64,000 bases of DNA. Source: DATFVJ01 sp963820395. GTDB lineage: Bacteria > Actinomycetota > Actinomycetes > Streptosporangiales > Streptosporangiaceae. A model generated the notes under the pieces. The model searched no databases. It had not been told where the DNA came from and was given only the letters and a program-made list of their open reading frames with translations. Positions 9,133-18,226 of this stretch are shown piece by piece. The number at the start of each line of letters is the position of its first letter. The stretch's first letter is position 1. The stretch lies in contig CAWGAE010000008.1 of the NCBI GenBank assembly GCA_963820395.1, positions 186,001 to 250,000 on the forward strand. Reading direction: 5' to 3'. The position numbers and the translations under genes were made by a program.

Positions 9133-10340
9133 AATCCATATTTGGCGGCACCCTCCTGTACTGCCCGTACTGCTACAGCGGATTTTCTCAGCGGGAGATC
9201 TGGTTCCGGTGCTCCGGCCGGATCGGGCCGAAAGGCCAACGTTGCGCCCCAGAGATCGACAAACTGCTGCGTGACCGCACTGGGTTCGCTGGAGCGCTAC
9301 CGCCGGTCTTTGATGATGACGGCCGGATGAGGGCAGCCAATTGCCCCCAATGCGGCACAGAGAGCACGAGCAGGATCTGCCCGGCCTGCCACAGCCAGCT
9401 TCCCGTCCACTTCGGGAAGGTCCGCAGCCGCCTGATCGCGCTGGTCGGCGCGAAGGAATCCGGCAAGACCGTTTACATGACGGTGCTCGTGCACGAACTG
9501 ATGCACCGCGTGGGGGAAGATCTCAACGCCGCGATCAGCGGCGCCGACGATAACACCCGCCTGCGCTTTGCCAGCGACTACGAGCAGCCACTTTATCGCG
9601 ACGCGCGGTTGCTGGCTCCGACTACCACGGCGGGAACGCGCGACCGGGCTCCGCTGGTCTTCCGGTTCACCACCGAGGGCCGGAGCAGCCGGCTCGGCCG
9701 GAACGGGGCGTTCGGGACCGGCGAGCCGCAGCGCACGCTGCTGTCGTTCTTCGATACGGCGGGTGAGGACTTGCGCTCGGCGCGGTCGGTCGAGGAAAAC
9801 CTCCAATACCTCGCGGCGGCCGACGGCGTCCTGCTGCTGCTTGACCCGCTCCAGATGCGGGGGGCGCGCCAGCTGGCAGCCCCGGGCACCCTGCTCCCGA
9901 CGCCAGGCGCCCCCGCCGATGAGCCCGCCAACGTGCTGGAGAACATCACCGATCTCATCATGGCCAAAGAGGGCATCAAGGCGAGCCAGCGAATCAGCAA
10001 GCCGCTTGCTGTCGTGTTCACCAAAATGGATGCGCTTCTCCACGACTTCAAGGAGACCAGCCCGCTGTTGCGCCCCCCGGCGCATACGCCCTACTTCGAT
10101 GACCGGGACAGCCTCGAGGTGCACACCGAAATCCAGCGGCTGCTGGCCCGGTGGCAGGGCTCCCGGATCGACCAGGTCGCCCGGAAGAACTATCGCACCT
10201 ACCGCTATTTCGGAGTATCCGCGCTCGGCGAGACGCCCAGCCAGCAAAATCGCGTCTCCCCGCGTGGCATCCGCCCTTACCGGGTCACCGGCCCATTCAT
10301 ATGGATGCTGGCGCAGTTCGGCACCATTCCGCTCGAGTGA
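9129..10340 (+). CDS. Zinc-ribbon TRAFAC-like GTPase (double-GTPase 2 type)
   Basis: A 403-residue protein whose GTG start overlaps the previous stop (GTGA). The N-terminus carries zinc-ribbon pairs: CPYC, then CSGR, then a second ribbon CPQCGTESTSRICPACH. A P-loop follows at residues 107-114 (GAKESGKT). LLSFFDTAGEDL is the Walker B/G3 segment, and FTKMDAL replaces the usual NKxD. The pattern matches the DO-GTPase2 family described from actinobacterial conflict systems. It lies directly before the GAP1-type gene, its usual partner. It probably senses or transduces a signal through GTP hydrolysis in the cytoplasm. Confidence 0.8.
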   Translation: MKSIFGGTLLYCPYCYSGFSQREIWFRCSGRIGPKGQRCAPEIDKLLRDRTGFAGALPPVFDDDGRMRAANCPQCGTESTSRICPACHSQLPVHFGKVRSRLIALVGAKESGKTVYMTVLVHELMHRVGEDLNAAISGADDNTRLRFASDYEQPLYRDARLLAPTTTAGTRDRAPLVFRFTTEGRSSRLGRNGAFGTGEPQRTLLSFFDTAGEDLRSARSVEENLQYLAAADGVLLLLDPLQMRGARQLAAPGTLLPTPGAPADEPANVLENITDLIMAKEGIKASQRISKPLAVVFTKMDALLHDFKETSPLLRPPAHTPYFDDRDSLEVHTEIQRLLARWQGSRIDQVARKNYRTYRYFGVSALGETPSQQNRVSPRGIRPYRVTGPFIWMLAQFGTIPLE

Positions 10341-10347
10341 GGCTGAT

Positions 10348-12708
10348 ATGGCGTTTCAGCAGCTCTATTACACCTCCTGCGAGACCGGCCTAGCCGGATA
10401 CGGCGGGTATCAGTTCAACGCGGTGACGCCGGGCACCTCTCCGGTCGTCATGCGCGAGGTCGAGGACCGCAGCGTGTACGAGCCGCCGCGCTGGCTGCTG
10501 GCCGACCCATGCCTAGACGAACCTGAGGCATACCCCATTGCGTTCTCATACGGGAAGAGTGAGGCGATGGGCTCGGTCATCCTCACGCACGTGATGTTCG
10601 CCGGGACCGACTACTCTGGACGTCCCGGTAACTACTTTGCCCACGCTCTGGTCACCAGCACGCCCGGGCCGGACTTCGGCCTGCTACTGCCGGCCGAACT
10701 GTGGGGCGCCGATCTGTGGCATAGCACCGCCATCGAGTCCAACGAGCTGCCGGAGCTCCCTGGTCCGCTGCCGCGCGGGGTCGTTGACCGCCCCGGCGTC
10801 CAGGCGTTTCTTGACGCTCGCGGTACCGAGAGAGTGCTCCCGGAACTGCTGACCGCGGTATGGCGGGCCATGGCCGGCGATCGGCTGGTGCTGCTGGCGA
10901 GTCACGACGCGAACGAAAACATCTGGTGGATCGCCGCTGTCTCGTACCTGCTCGGCGAGCACGTCGCGCCCCGGATGACCTTTACCACCTACAGTCACCG
11001 GCCCGGCTACTCCCGACACCACCTGATCGGGATCCAGTCCGACGCGGTGCCGCCCGACGCCGATTCGGGTTTTCAGCTGTTCGACCTCGACGCGGGGAAG
11101 ACACCGGGTGGTGTCATACACCCCCTGGCCACTCTGCTCGCGGGCACGGGAGTAATGGCCACGGACGGACTGTGGCGGCAGGCGGCGGCGTTCGCGTCTG
11201 GGACCGAGGCAGGACCCGATGACTGGCTCGGGCCGGTTGCCGCTGCGACTGGCCTGCTCCGTGGACGGCTGTCCGCCTGCGAGACGGACGCGGTCGTACG
11301 GTGGCTACCCAGAGCGGCCGACCGGATACCCGTCATGCACGCAAGCGTCGTCCTGGGCGTCGCGCTCGCCCAGCCAGACGCTGCGCTCGCTGACAAGCAG
11401 CTGCTCAGCCTGCTCGACTTGGCTCATAGGCTGCGATCTCCCGTCCAGGTAGAACGGCTGGAACACCTCCTTGTCGAGCAGGCGGTCACGCACATCACCC
11501 ACGGCGAGCCGATCGAGCCGGTCCGGCTCAGCCCCAGGGTCGCCCAGAGCGCACAGACCGAGGTATCCGGTCTGCTTCGGACGGCCACGCCGGCCATCGC
11601 GCTAGCTGCGTTCGAATGGGCCGCGGCCTCTGGGGCCATGCCCCCCGATGTCGAGCTTGAGCAGTACGGGCAGGCCGGTCTGTGGCTGCATACGGCCGAG
11701 CCGGAGCTGACGCGAATTCTCCGCTCTTACCCGCCGATCCTGCGCGGGTTCCTCACCCGGCTCGCCTACGAGCCGCCGCAGTTGGCAGGCAGAGTGCTCG
11801 CGGGTCCGGTTGGTGCTCTCGTTAACGGCGATGACCTGGCCCGGTACCCAGAGCTGGCCGAGGAGTGGCTGCTCATCTCGGTGGGCCAGGGGCGTACGGA
11901 ACCGCAGCACGCCTACGACCGGATCGTCGACATCCGCATCGCGGCGCAGCGGTCGCCATACCTGGACGCGGCGCTGCTACGGCGGTTGTGGCCAGCGGGC
12001 TGCCCGCCGACGCAGATCGCGGACCTGCTGGGCATCATGGCCGATCTACCGGATCCGAATATCCGCCACTGGTTTGTGCAACAGATTCAGGCCGCTGCCG
12101 CGCACGGAACGAAAAATGCAGCCTGGCTGAACCTCGCCCAGGCCCTCGCCAGCCGCTCACTCCTGCCACTCCTGCCCGACAAGCTTGCCCATGTTGTGCA
12201 AAGCACGGCCTCAGCCGAACTGAAGCGGCGGGCCCGCTCGGCGGTGGCCCATGGGGATTTGAGAATCTTCCCTGAGCTATACGCCCGTCACGCGACCGGG
12301 GACGACAGGACTCGTCTTTCGTCCGCCCGTGATCTGGCCATGCTGCTCTCTAGAGCAGAACCACTCGGCACGGCCCTGCGCGGCTGCCCTGTCGATGTCA
12401 TGGAGGTTTTCTGTGCAGGGCTCCAGGCCTGGCTAGCCCCGTCGCGGGCTGACGCAAGGCTCGCCGCGCGTGTCTTCACAGCGCTCGCCGATCCGCACCT
12501 ACAGGGCCAGCCTGAGCTCGCTCATCAGCTGGCAGCGGCCTTTGAGCAGGTAAACCACTGGCGCCGCCGCGAGCTCGGCAACGTCGGGCATTTCCTGTCG
12601 GGGAACCCGCTGGTGGCGCAGCAATTCCAGGTGTGGCGGGAAAGCCATCGCGGCGGGTTGGCACGCAAACTGCTCGGCGGCCGTCCAGGGCCCGCCCAAG
12701 GACGCTGA
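10348..12708 (+). CDS. GTPase-associated protein 1 (GAP1)-like
   Basis: A 786-residue protein with no catalytic motifs, starting at an ATG seven bases after the GTPase gene. The N-terminus (MAFQQLYYTSCETGLAGYGGYQFNAVTPG, then FAGTDYSGRPGNYFAHALV, then PAELWGADLW) matches what I know of the GAP1-N2 domain. A middle part (LVLLASHDANENIWWIAAVSYLLG) matches GAP1-M, and a long helical C-terminal part follows. Family members are encoded next to DO-GTPases and are proposed to regulate or be effectors of them. The open frame extends far upstream of the chosen ATG, but that part is only the GTPase gene read in another frame. The assignment is from recall of the family and not from a search. Confidence 0.75.
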   Translation: MAFQQLYYTSCETGLAGYGGYQFNAVTPGTSPVVMREVEDRSVYEPPRWLLADPCLDEPEAYPIAFSYGKSEAMGSVILTHVMFAGTDYSGRPGNYFAHALVTSTPGPDFGLLLPAELWGADLWHSTAIESNELPELPGPLPRGVVDRPGVQAFLDARGTERVLPELLTAVWRAMAGDRLVLLASHDANENIWWIAAVSYLLGEHVAPRMTFTTYSHRPGYSRHHLIGIQSDAVPPDADSGFQLFDLDAGKTPGGVIHPLATLLAGTGVMATDGLWRQAAAFASGTEAGPDDWLGPVAAATGLLRGRLSACETDAVVRWLPRAADRIPVMHASVVLGVALAQPDAALADKQLLSLLDLAHRLRSPVQVERLEHLLVEQAVTHITHGEPIEPVRLSPRVAQSAQTEVSGLLRTATPAIALAAFEWAAASGAMPPDVELEQYGQAGLWLHTAEPELTRILRSYPPILRGFLTRLAYEPPQLAGRVLAGPVGALVNGDDLARYPELAEEWLLISVGQGRTEPQHAYDRIVDIRIAAQRSPYLDAALLRRLWPAGCPPTQIADLLGIMADLPDPNIRHWFVQQIQAAAAHGTKNAAWLNLAQALASRSLLPLLPDKLAHVVQSTASAELKRRARSAVAHGDLRIFPELYARHATGDDRTRLSSARDLAMLLSRAEPLGTALRGCPVDVMEVFCAGLQAWLAPSRADARLAARVFTALADPHLQGQPELAHQLAAAFEQVNHWRRRELGNVGHFLSGNPLVAQQFQVWRESHRGGLARKLLGGRPGPAQGR

Positions 12709-12720
12709 GGGAGCGGGACC

Positions 12721-14256
12721 ATGTGGGTGCTTAAAATCTTGGGATTCGTTATCGTCGTCGGCCTTTACCTGGCCTACCTCGCGGTTACCGTCCCGGCCTC
12801 CGCGACGATCGCCTGCGCTATATACACAATCGGCATGCCCGGCGCCTACGTGATGGGCCTGGGAACGGTCCTAGCCAGCCGATCGCCCGGACTGCCTGCG
12901 CCGCGGCGCTGGCCAAAGCCACCTGCGGACGGCGATCCCGCGGTGCTCCAGTATTTCTATGGCCCCGCCATGGCCGATGCGGATCACGCCGTCCGAGTCG
13001 CGTACGGCAACTGCCAGAAACTGTGGGAATGGGGCGTTCAGGCGGCTGGGGACTCGTTTACGGGAGACGAGGTCGCCTGGTTCACCGGGCCGCTTGGCGT
13101 TGGAGGGGCCATCGGAATGGCGCTGGGGGCTGCCGCCGGGACACTTATTACGGCCGTCTTTGCCTTAATCCATCTGCTGGTCGTCGCTGTCTCGGCCGCG
13201 CTGGTGCGCGTGACGGGGGCCGTGCTGCGTCGCGTCGACTCGGCCATGCTCTGGATGAAGAACGTCCGGATGGTGTGCCCATACTGCTATGAGCGTGTGC
13301 CCTATCCCGGTTATGATTGCCCCGGCGCGGACTGCACCCGTCGGCACCGGGACGTGCGGCCTGGCAGGTATGGCATTTTCCGGCGCCGCTGCCGCTGCGG
13401 CACGCGGATGAATACGCTGCTGCTGTCCGGCTCGTCGCGGATGGCCGCTTTCTGCCCGCATCCAGGCTGCGAACGCTCCCTGGAGCACCGTCCGGGCGAG
13501 GCGCCGGAAATCGTCCTGCCCTTCTTTGGCGCGACCGGAGCGGGCAAAACCCGACTGCTGTTTAGCATGGTCACTCAGTTGCGGGTGTGGACAGAGTGTG
13601 GACAGCTCACAGTCGAGTTCGGCGATTCCGCTACCGCCAGGGAGCTGGATGTCGCCGACCATGTGATGCGTTCCGGCAGCTCCACGGCCGGGACATCCGT
13701 CCAGCTCCCCCGAGCGCACGTGATCCGGCTGATTCTCAAAAAAGGCATCCGGATCCTGCAGATGTACGATGCGGCAGGCGAGCGTTTTTACAATACCGAC
13801 CGAACGCAGGAACTGAGGTATCTCACCAAAGCCCGGACGTTCATCCTCGTCATCGACCCCCTGTCGGTCGAGGGGTTCTGGCAGCGGTTGCCTGCCAGCA
13901 GTCAGGCCGAGCTCAGCTCGGTGCGCTCGGCCGCTCCGTCGCCCGAGCTGGCTTATCAGCAAACGCATCAGCAGATCGAGGCGATGGGCGTGCAGCTCAG
14001 AAAAGTGCGGCTTGCGGTGGTTTTCAGCCGGGCTGACCTGATCGGTATGCAGAGTGGTGATGTGGCGGAGTGGGCGCGCAGCGAGCTCGGCCTCGGTAAC
14101 CTAATCCGATCTACCATACAGAACTTCAAGGAAACCGGTTATTTCCGTACAGCCGCCATCATGGACACGGATGGCCTGATGCACAAGTCCATCGCGGAGC
14201 TAATGCGCTGGGTGATGTCCCGCGAGGGCGTGGATCTACCAGGAGCTATGCCATGA
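12721..14256 (+). CDS. Membrane-anchored zinc-ribbon GTPase
   Basis: A 511-residue protein. There is one membrane segment at the N-terminus (ILGFVIVVGLYLAYLAVTVPASATIACAIYTIG) and a second Gly/Ala-rich hydrophobic block near 125-165. A Cys-rich zinc ribbon follows (CPYCYERVPYPGYDCPGADC, CRCGTRMN, CPHPGCERS), and then a P-loop at 270-277 (GATGAGKT). ILQMYDAAGERFYN is the Walker B/switch region, and VVFSRADLI stands where NKxD would be. It is probably the membrane-tethered partner of the soluble GTPase at 9129 and shares its ribbon-plus-GTPase design. Its stop overlaps the start of the next small gene (ATGA). Confidence 0.8.
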   Translation: MWVLKILGFVIVVGLYLAYLAVTVPASATIACAIYTIGMPGAYVMGLGTVLASRSPGLPAPRRWPKPPADGDPAVLQYFYGPAMADADHAVRVAYGNCQKLWEWGVQAAGDSFTGDEVAWFTGPLGVGGAIGMALGAAAGTLITAVFALIHLLVVAVSAALVRVTGAVLRRVDSAMLWMKNVRMVCPYCYERVPYPGYDCPGADCTRRHRDVRPGRYGIFRRRCRCGTRMNTLLLSGSSRMAAFCPHPGCERSLEHRPGEAPEIVLPFFGATGAGKTRLLFSMVTQLRVWTECGQLTVEFGDSATARELDVADHVMRSGSSTAGTSVQLPRAHVIRLILKKGIRILQMYDAAGERFYNTDRTQELRYLTKARTFILVIDPLSVEGFWQRLPASSQAELSSVRSAAPSPELAYQQTHQQIEAMGVQLRKVRLAVVFSRADLIGMQSGDVAEWARSELGLGNLIRSTIQNFKETGYFRTAAIMDTDGLMHKSIAELMRWVMSREGVDLPGAMP

Positions 14257-14360
14257 CCGACCCCATCGAGGCGCGTTCCTATAAGTGGCCCCGGCGGTGC
14301 GTTCTCGCCGTGACGCTCATCGTGATTGCCGCCCTGTTCGCCTTGCCGTTCCTTGTGTGA
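14253..14360 (+). CDS. 35-residue membrane peptide
   Basis: This is too short for most gene finders. It starts at the ATG of an ATGA overlap with the membrane GTPase gene, so its translation is coupled to it. The sequence is a short charged N-terminus (MTDPIEARSYKWPRRC) followed by one hydrophobic helix (VLAVTLIVIAALFALPFLV) and a stop. The size and position suggest a small membrane accessory of the GTPase operon. No homologue is recognised. The operon ends here, with about 130 bp to the next insertion sequence. Confidence 0.6.
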   Translation: MTDPIEARSYKWPRRCVLAVTLIVIAALFALPFLV

Positions 14361-14493
14361 GGAAGCACGTCATGGGCTGCGGCGAAGATTTCGACGCGAG
14401 AACTTCTGCCGATAATACGGTCAGCGTTGATGGAATACTGACGTAAAAACGCGAAACTCGCAAGTATGGATCTGTTGGAGTCCGTGATGGGCC

Positions 14494-16777
14494 CCAGATC
14501 TCCGGAAGGGCCTGCTGAGGGCGAGTTAAATCGCGGGCTGTGGTGTGATGCGGTAGGTGATGGGCCGGGTGTCGCCGGGGATGGACGGTGGCTGGGTGTT
14601 GATCTCGCCGGTGAGCAGGGCGAGGGCGCGGGCGACGCGGGGATCGCCGGGGGGTTCGAGGGTGACGGTGATCGCGGCGGGGGTGTAGGTGATGGTTCCG
14701 GCGAGGCCGCGGATGATGGTCTGGCGGGTGACGGCGCGGTATTCGTCGTCGTCGCGCAGGTAGGCGTTGAGGTGGGTGGCGAGCCAGTGCTCGGCGTTGT
14801 GCGCCAGCAGCCGCAGCACCATCTGCAGGCCGCGGCGCCCGGCGCGCAGCACCGCGACCCGGGCGTCGGGATCGATCTGGTCGGCGCGCAGCTTGACGGG
14901 GATCTGGTCGCGGGCGGCGGTGGCGTCCTTGAGTTTCTTCTTCGCGGCGGTGATCGCGCGGTTGGCGGCGGGGATCGCCTTGTTCTTCGCGGCGGCGGTG
15001 GTGTCCGGGTCGGTGAGCAGCGCGGCGAGGGCGCCCTGGGCGGTGGTGATCTCGTTGCGGGCGTCGCGGATCGCGGCGTTGGCTGCCTTGCGGGCCGGGT
15101 TACCGGTGATCTTGGTGTTCGTTTGGACGGTGGCGGTGTAGTCGCAGATCTTGTCTATCCCGTAGTTCTCGGACGCGTACTTGAGGAAGTTCTCTTCCCG
15201 CCACCGGGACTTCAGCCAGGACAGGATGTCCGCCGGGCACGCATCGAAGTCGGAGGTGAGGACCTGCAGCACGACCCGGCCGTGCTCGGACAGGGTGAGC
15301 TGCCGGGCTTCTCCGTAGTCCTTGACCTGGACTTTCTCCTCCGCCCACGTGATCTGCCGCCTCTTGCCGCCCACCGTGACGGCAGTGATGACCGGGAGCA
15401 TGGCGGGGACGGCCAGCGGCGCCCGGCGGTAGGTGACCCAGTGCACGTGCTGCTCGCGGCAGTGCGTGAAGACCGCGGGGTAGGCACCGCCGCGGTCGAA
15501 GCCGAGCATGATCCTGGTGCCCCCGGGAACGGCTCTGTTCAGCTCGGCCAGTGCCTTCGGCAGCGTTACGGACAGGCCGGACGGGTCGCCGGTCACGAAG
15601 CACACCGCCCGCCCGTCGTGCGCGGTCACGTGCGTGTCCGCACGGCCCCGTTCTGCCCGGCCCCGCTTGTTGTTCCACCCCTTGCCGACGGGTTTCGCGC
15701 CGGTGTACGGGACAAAATGGTCATCGACGTAGTACACGTTCGAGACCACCGGGCCTGCAGCGAGCATCGCCGACGCGAACATCCGCTGCAGCTCCAGCGG
15801 GTCGGCCCGGTCCGCGATCGCGGACAGGCGGGGCCGCAGAGTCCGCAGGGCGGGCAGCGCGGCGAGCCCGGCCAGCGGCCCGGCCTCGGCCGTGGCCAGG
15901 TGCTTGAACGCCTCCGTCGTCGCGGCACCCAGCGCGAAGCACGCGCTGACCGCCACCAGCAGCGCTACGTCCCCCGGCGCGGCATCCTGCCCGGCTGCGG
16001 CGGCGAATACGTCCCCGGCCCCGGCCCGGGCGGCGAACGCATGCAGCAACATCGCCCCCGCGTACCGCGACCGCACCGTCCCCGCGGGCCGCCCGCCGTC
16101 CCCCGGCACGAACCCGGACGGCACGGGTCGGGCAGGCTCCGCCACCGCCTGCGGGGGCTCCGGCTGCTTCCGCGGTTCCGGTGCCGTGAGCTGCGGCTTT
16201 TCCTCCGTATCCGGTTCCGGCGCGGGTTCCGGCCGCGGTTCCGGCCCGTCGTGCGCCAGCGGGTCCTGCACGTGCGCCCGGCCCAGGCGGCGCAGCACCG
16301 TGGACTGGTTCACCCCCAGCCGCCGCGCGATCTCCGCGTCCCGCACTCCCCGCGCCCGCCATGCCCGCGCCTGCTCCCACGCGTCCTCCCCGGTTTCCGG
16401 GGGCCGCCCGGCCGGGCGGACCAGCGCCGCCGTGCCCTCCCGCAGCGCCCGCTGGCGCAGCGTCGCGACGTAACTCGGGGTCAGCCCGAGCACCGCGGCG
16501 ACGTCCTTGCCCGCGAACCCCAGCTGCCGCAGCCCGGCCGCCGTGATGTGCCGCATCGCCGCATCGTCCTCGGCGAACCGGAACAGCTGCACCGACCCGG
16601 CGAAGATCACCGTCTCCCCGCCAGTGTCCAGGCGGCGCAGATCACGCGGCGAAGGCATCCCGTCCAGGATGGCGGAGGCAGCTGCGGACATACCCGCAGC
16701 CTACCAATATTTAATATATTATGCAAAGTACTACGGACAGTCAGCGCAGGTCAGAAGCACCCTTTCCGGAGATCTGG
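14494..16777. mobile_element. Insertion sequence with ~14-bp inverted repeats
   Basis: The left end CCAGATCTCCGGAA (14494-14507) is inverted exactly at the right end (TTCCGGAGATCTGG, 16764-16777). The similarity continues imperfectly inward (GGG, then CTGA). The element is about 2.28 kb and carries one minus-strand transposase gene. The flanks read GATGGGCC on the left and GATGGCCC on the right, which is suggestive of, and not proof of, a short target duplication. The family is not certain. Confidence 0.7.
14526..16691 (-). CDS. DDE-type transposase
   Basis: A 721-residue protein. The N-terminus has two helix-turn-helix segments (TAAGLRQLGFAGKDVAAVLGLTPSYVATLRQRA and ARGVRDAEIARRLGVNQSTVLRRLGRAH). 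A Pro/Glu-rich linker follows. The catalytic core has VYYVDDHFVPY, IMLGFDRGGAYP and SRWREENFLKYASENYGIDKI as candidate DD...E positions, with a Lys/Ala-rich helical insertion before the C-terminal end. This fits a large actinobacterial transposase family related to IS1634/IS4-type enzymes. The gene fills the element whose inverted repeats lie at 14494 and 16777, and it looks intact. The AT-rich tract at 16706-16725 probably holds its promoter. Confidence 0.8.
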   Translation of the reverse strand: MSAAASAILDGMPSPRDLRRLDTGGETVIFAGSVQLFRFAEDDAAMRHITAAGLRQLGFAGKDVAAVLGLTPSYVATLRQRALREGTAALVRPAGRPPETGEDAWEQARAWRARGVRDAEIARRLGVNQSTVLRRLGRAHVQDPLAHDGPEPRPEPAPEPDTEEKPQLTAPEPRKQPEPPQAVAEPARPVPSGFVPGDGGRPAGTVRSRYAGAMLLHAFAARAGAGDVFAAAAGQDAAPGDVALLVAVSACFALGAATTEAFKHLATAEAGPLAGLAALPALRTLRPRLSAIADRADPLELQRMFASAMLAAGPVVSNVYYVDDHFVPYTGAKPVGKGWNNKRGRAERGRADTHVTAHDGRAVCFVTGDPSGLSVTLPKALAELNRAVPGGTRIMLGFDRGGAYPAVFTHCREQHVHWVTYRRAPLAVPAMLPVITAVTVGGKRRQITWAEEKVQVKDYGEARQLTLSEHGRVVLQVLTSDFDACPADILSWLKSRWREENFLKYASENYGIDKICDYTATVQTNTKITGNPARKAANAAIRDARNEITTAQGALAALLTDPDTTAAAKNKAIPAANRAITAAKKKLKDATAARDQIPVKLRADQIDPDARVAVLRAGRRGLQMVLRLLAHNAEHWLATHLNAYLRDDDEYRAVTRQTIIRGLAGTITYTPAAITVTLEPPGDPRVARALALLTGEINTQPPSIPGDTRPITYRITPQPAI

Positions 16778-17112
16778 AGGATGGCCCAGAATTGGATGAA
16801 CGGCGCGACAAGGTGGCCATGGTGCTGCGACAGCACCGTATGCGGTAGAAGCATCTTCGGTGTGCTTGCGGCTGGACGGACACAACGTCGGCTAGCCCAT
16901 GACGAACGTATCGGCGACCGGCGCACAGAAACGTATGTCGAGTTGATCTTGTCAATTTGCCACTTGCCACAGGCCGCATCCCACCATCGGGATGGGGCCT
17001 ACTCCGTAGTACAGGACCTGGCCAGGACCAGTTCGTCCTCGCTGAGGATCCGCGGCTTTCATCGCGGAAGCCTTCTGGGAGGCTGCTCGCCGGGGTTGCC
17101 AGGTACGTCGGG
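16778..17112. other. Gap between the IS and the FIST remnant
   Basis: No complete gene is seen. A short plus-strand frame right after the IS end reads EDGPELDERRDKVAMVLRQHRMR and stops at 16848. It has protein-like composition and may be the tail of a gene broken by the insertion. The rest shows nothing recognisable. Confidence 0.3.
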
Positions 17113-17738
17113 TCAGCGGGGTTGTGCCTGGCGCGTCGCCTCCGGGAACAACGCGATCGACGCTGTGAAGCCGTGCAGGAAGTTCTGGCCGTCCACCGGT
17201 CCGAGCTCTCCGGCGCAGAAGAACCCCGCTACCGGAATCTCGCCCAGCATCGTCGCGAGAAGCTTGGCGTCATGGTCGGGCTCGGAGAACAGCTGCGATC
17301 CGCGGCCGTTGCACGTGAACAGCAGCGCCCCGGCCGCCGGGCGGCCGCCGAGGGCGGTGGACTCCCGCTCCAGGGTGCGCCGGAGGTCCTCGTCGGCCGA
17401 GTCGGCGTCCCGGACATGGAACTGCACGGTCTGGCCCACCTCCACCTCCTCGCCCACCGCAATGGCCCCGGACTCGGGGTCGGCGCCGACCACGCCGCGG
17501 ATCAGGAAGTCCCCCTGGCGCGGCTCGGCCCGGTACTCGTTGATCCGGTGAGGGGGAGCGGACCGGTCTCCTCAGCCACCGCCGCAACGAGGTCCTCCGC
17601 CGAGCTGAAGAAATGGGCGGAGGCGAACAGCACCGCGAACGAGGGAGACAGGTCCCCAAGCGACGCCCGGGCCTCCCCGACGACCCGGCTCGCTGCCTCA
17701 CCGGGGTCCGCGGTCAGGACGAGCGCTTTTTCCCGCCT
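17113..17738 (-). pseudogene. FIST-domain sensor protein remnant
   Basis: Two pieces of a FIST protein lie in different frames. The upstream piece (about 17738-17545) reads ALVLTADPGEAASRVVGEAR, then SFAVLFASAHFFSSAEDLV, which is the start of the FIST N domain, and it lacks a start codon. The downstream piece (about 17560-17113) reads EYRAEPRQGDFLIRGVVGADP, then GALLFTCNGRG, then PVAGFFCAGELGPVDGQNFLHGFTAS, the conserved end of the FIST C domain. The central ~200 residues are missing and the frame changes at the junction near 17550. FIST proteins are small-ligand sensors in signal transduction. This copy cannot make a complete one. Confidence 0.75.
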
Positions 17739-18226
17739 TCACGAGCCCAGGCTACTTGGCGACTCGTGCTCGCCCGGCGGGCCCGGCAGTACGGGAAGAT
17801 ACCGCGACCCCGGGCGCAGCGGCCCGTAGGCGTTCCTTGACGCGACCGCGCGTGCTTCACTCGCTACCAAGATCACGCAAGTTCAGTCTAATTGGGCGGC
17901 CGCGGGATCAAGTTCAGGTGGAGCGGTGACCATACAGATCAGGACGTTCGGGAGCGCTCGCGGACGTGAGCGCTCTTGGGGACCAGGTACTGGGATAACG
18001 GGACCCGGAGCGGCGATCTGGGGCAGGCTACCTCTGTAAGTTGAGCAGGATCTGGGGGCAGCCAGGCAGGCCCCGAGAGCGCTTGCGGCACCGGGGGATC
18101 TGTAGTGCTTGAGAGCGGGACTCTGCGAGTCTCCAGCGCCAGAGTCCCCACCACGGACGCGCATCGCGGATGTGGCCTCCAGTGCCCTCAATCGAGGTGA
18201 AGCAGTAACCGGCCGGGGGAGGTGCG
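17739..18226. other. Upstream region of the permease gene
   Basis: About 490 bp with no recognisable gene. It precedes the APC permease start at 18227, which has a strong GGGGGAGG ribosome binding site. No operator or hairpin stands out. Confidence 0.35.

Noticed and set aside
9568..10347. 260-codon N-terminal extension of the GAP1-like gene
   Set aside because: It is only the GTPase gene read in another frame; the ATG at 10348 starts the conserved domain.
14466..16799. 777-codon plus-strand frame
   Set aside because: It is the antisense shadow of the transposase in the IS at 14494-16777.
16957..17829. 290-codon plus-strand frame
   Set aside because: It is antisense to the FIST remnant, which carries recognisable conserved motifs.
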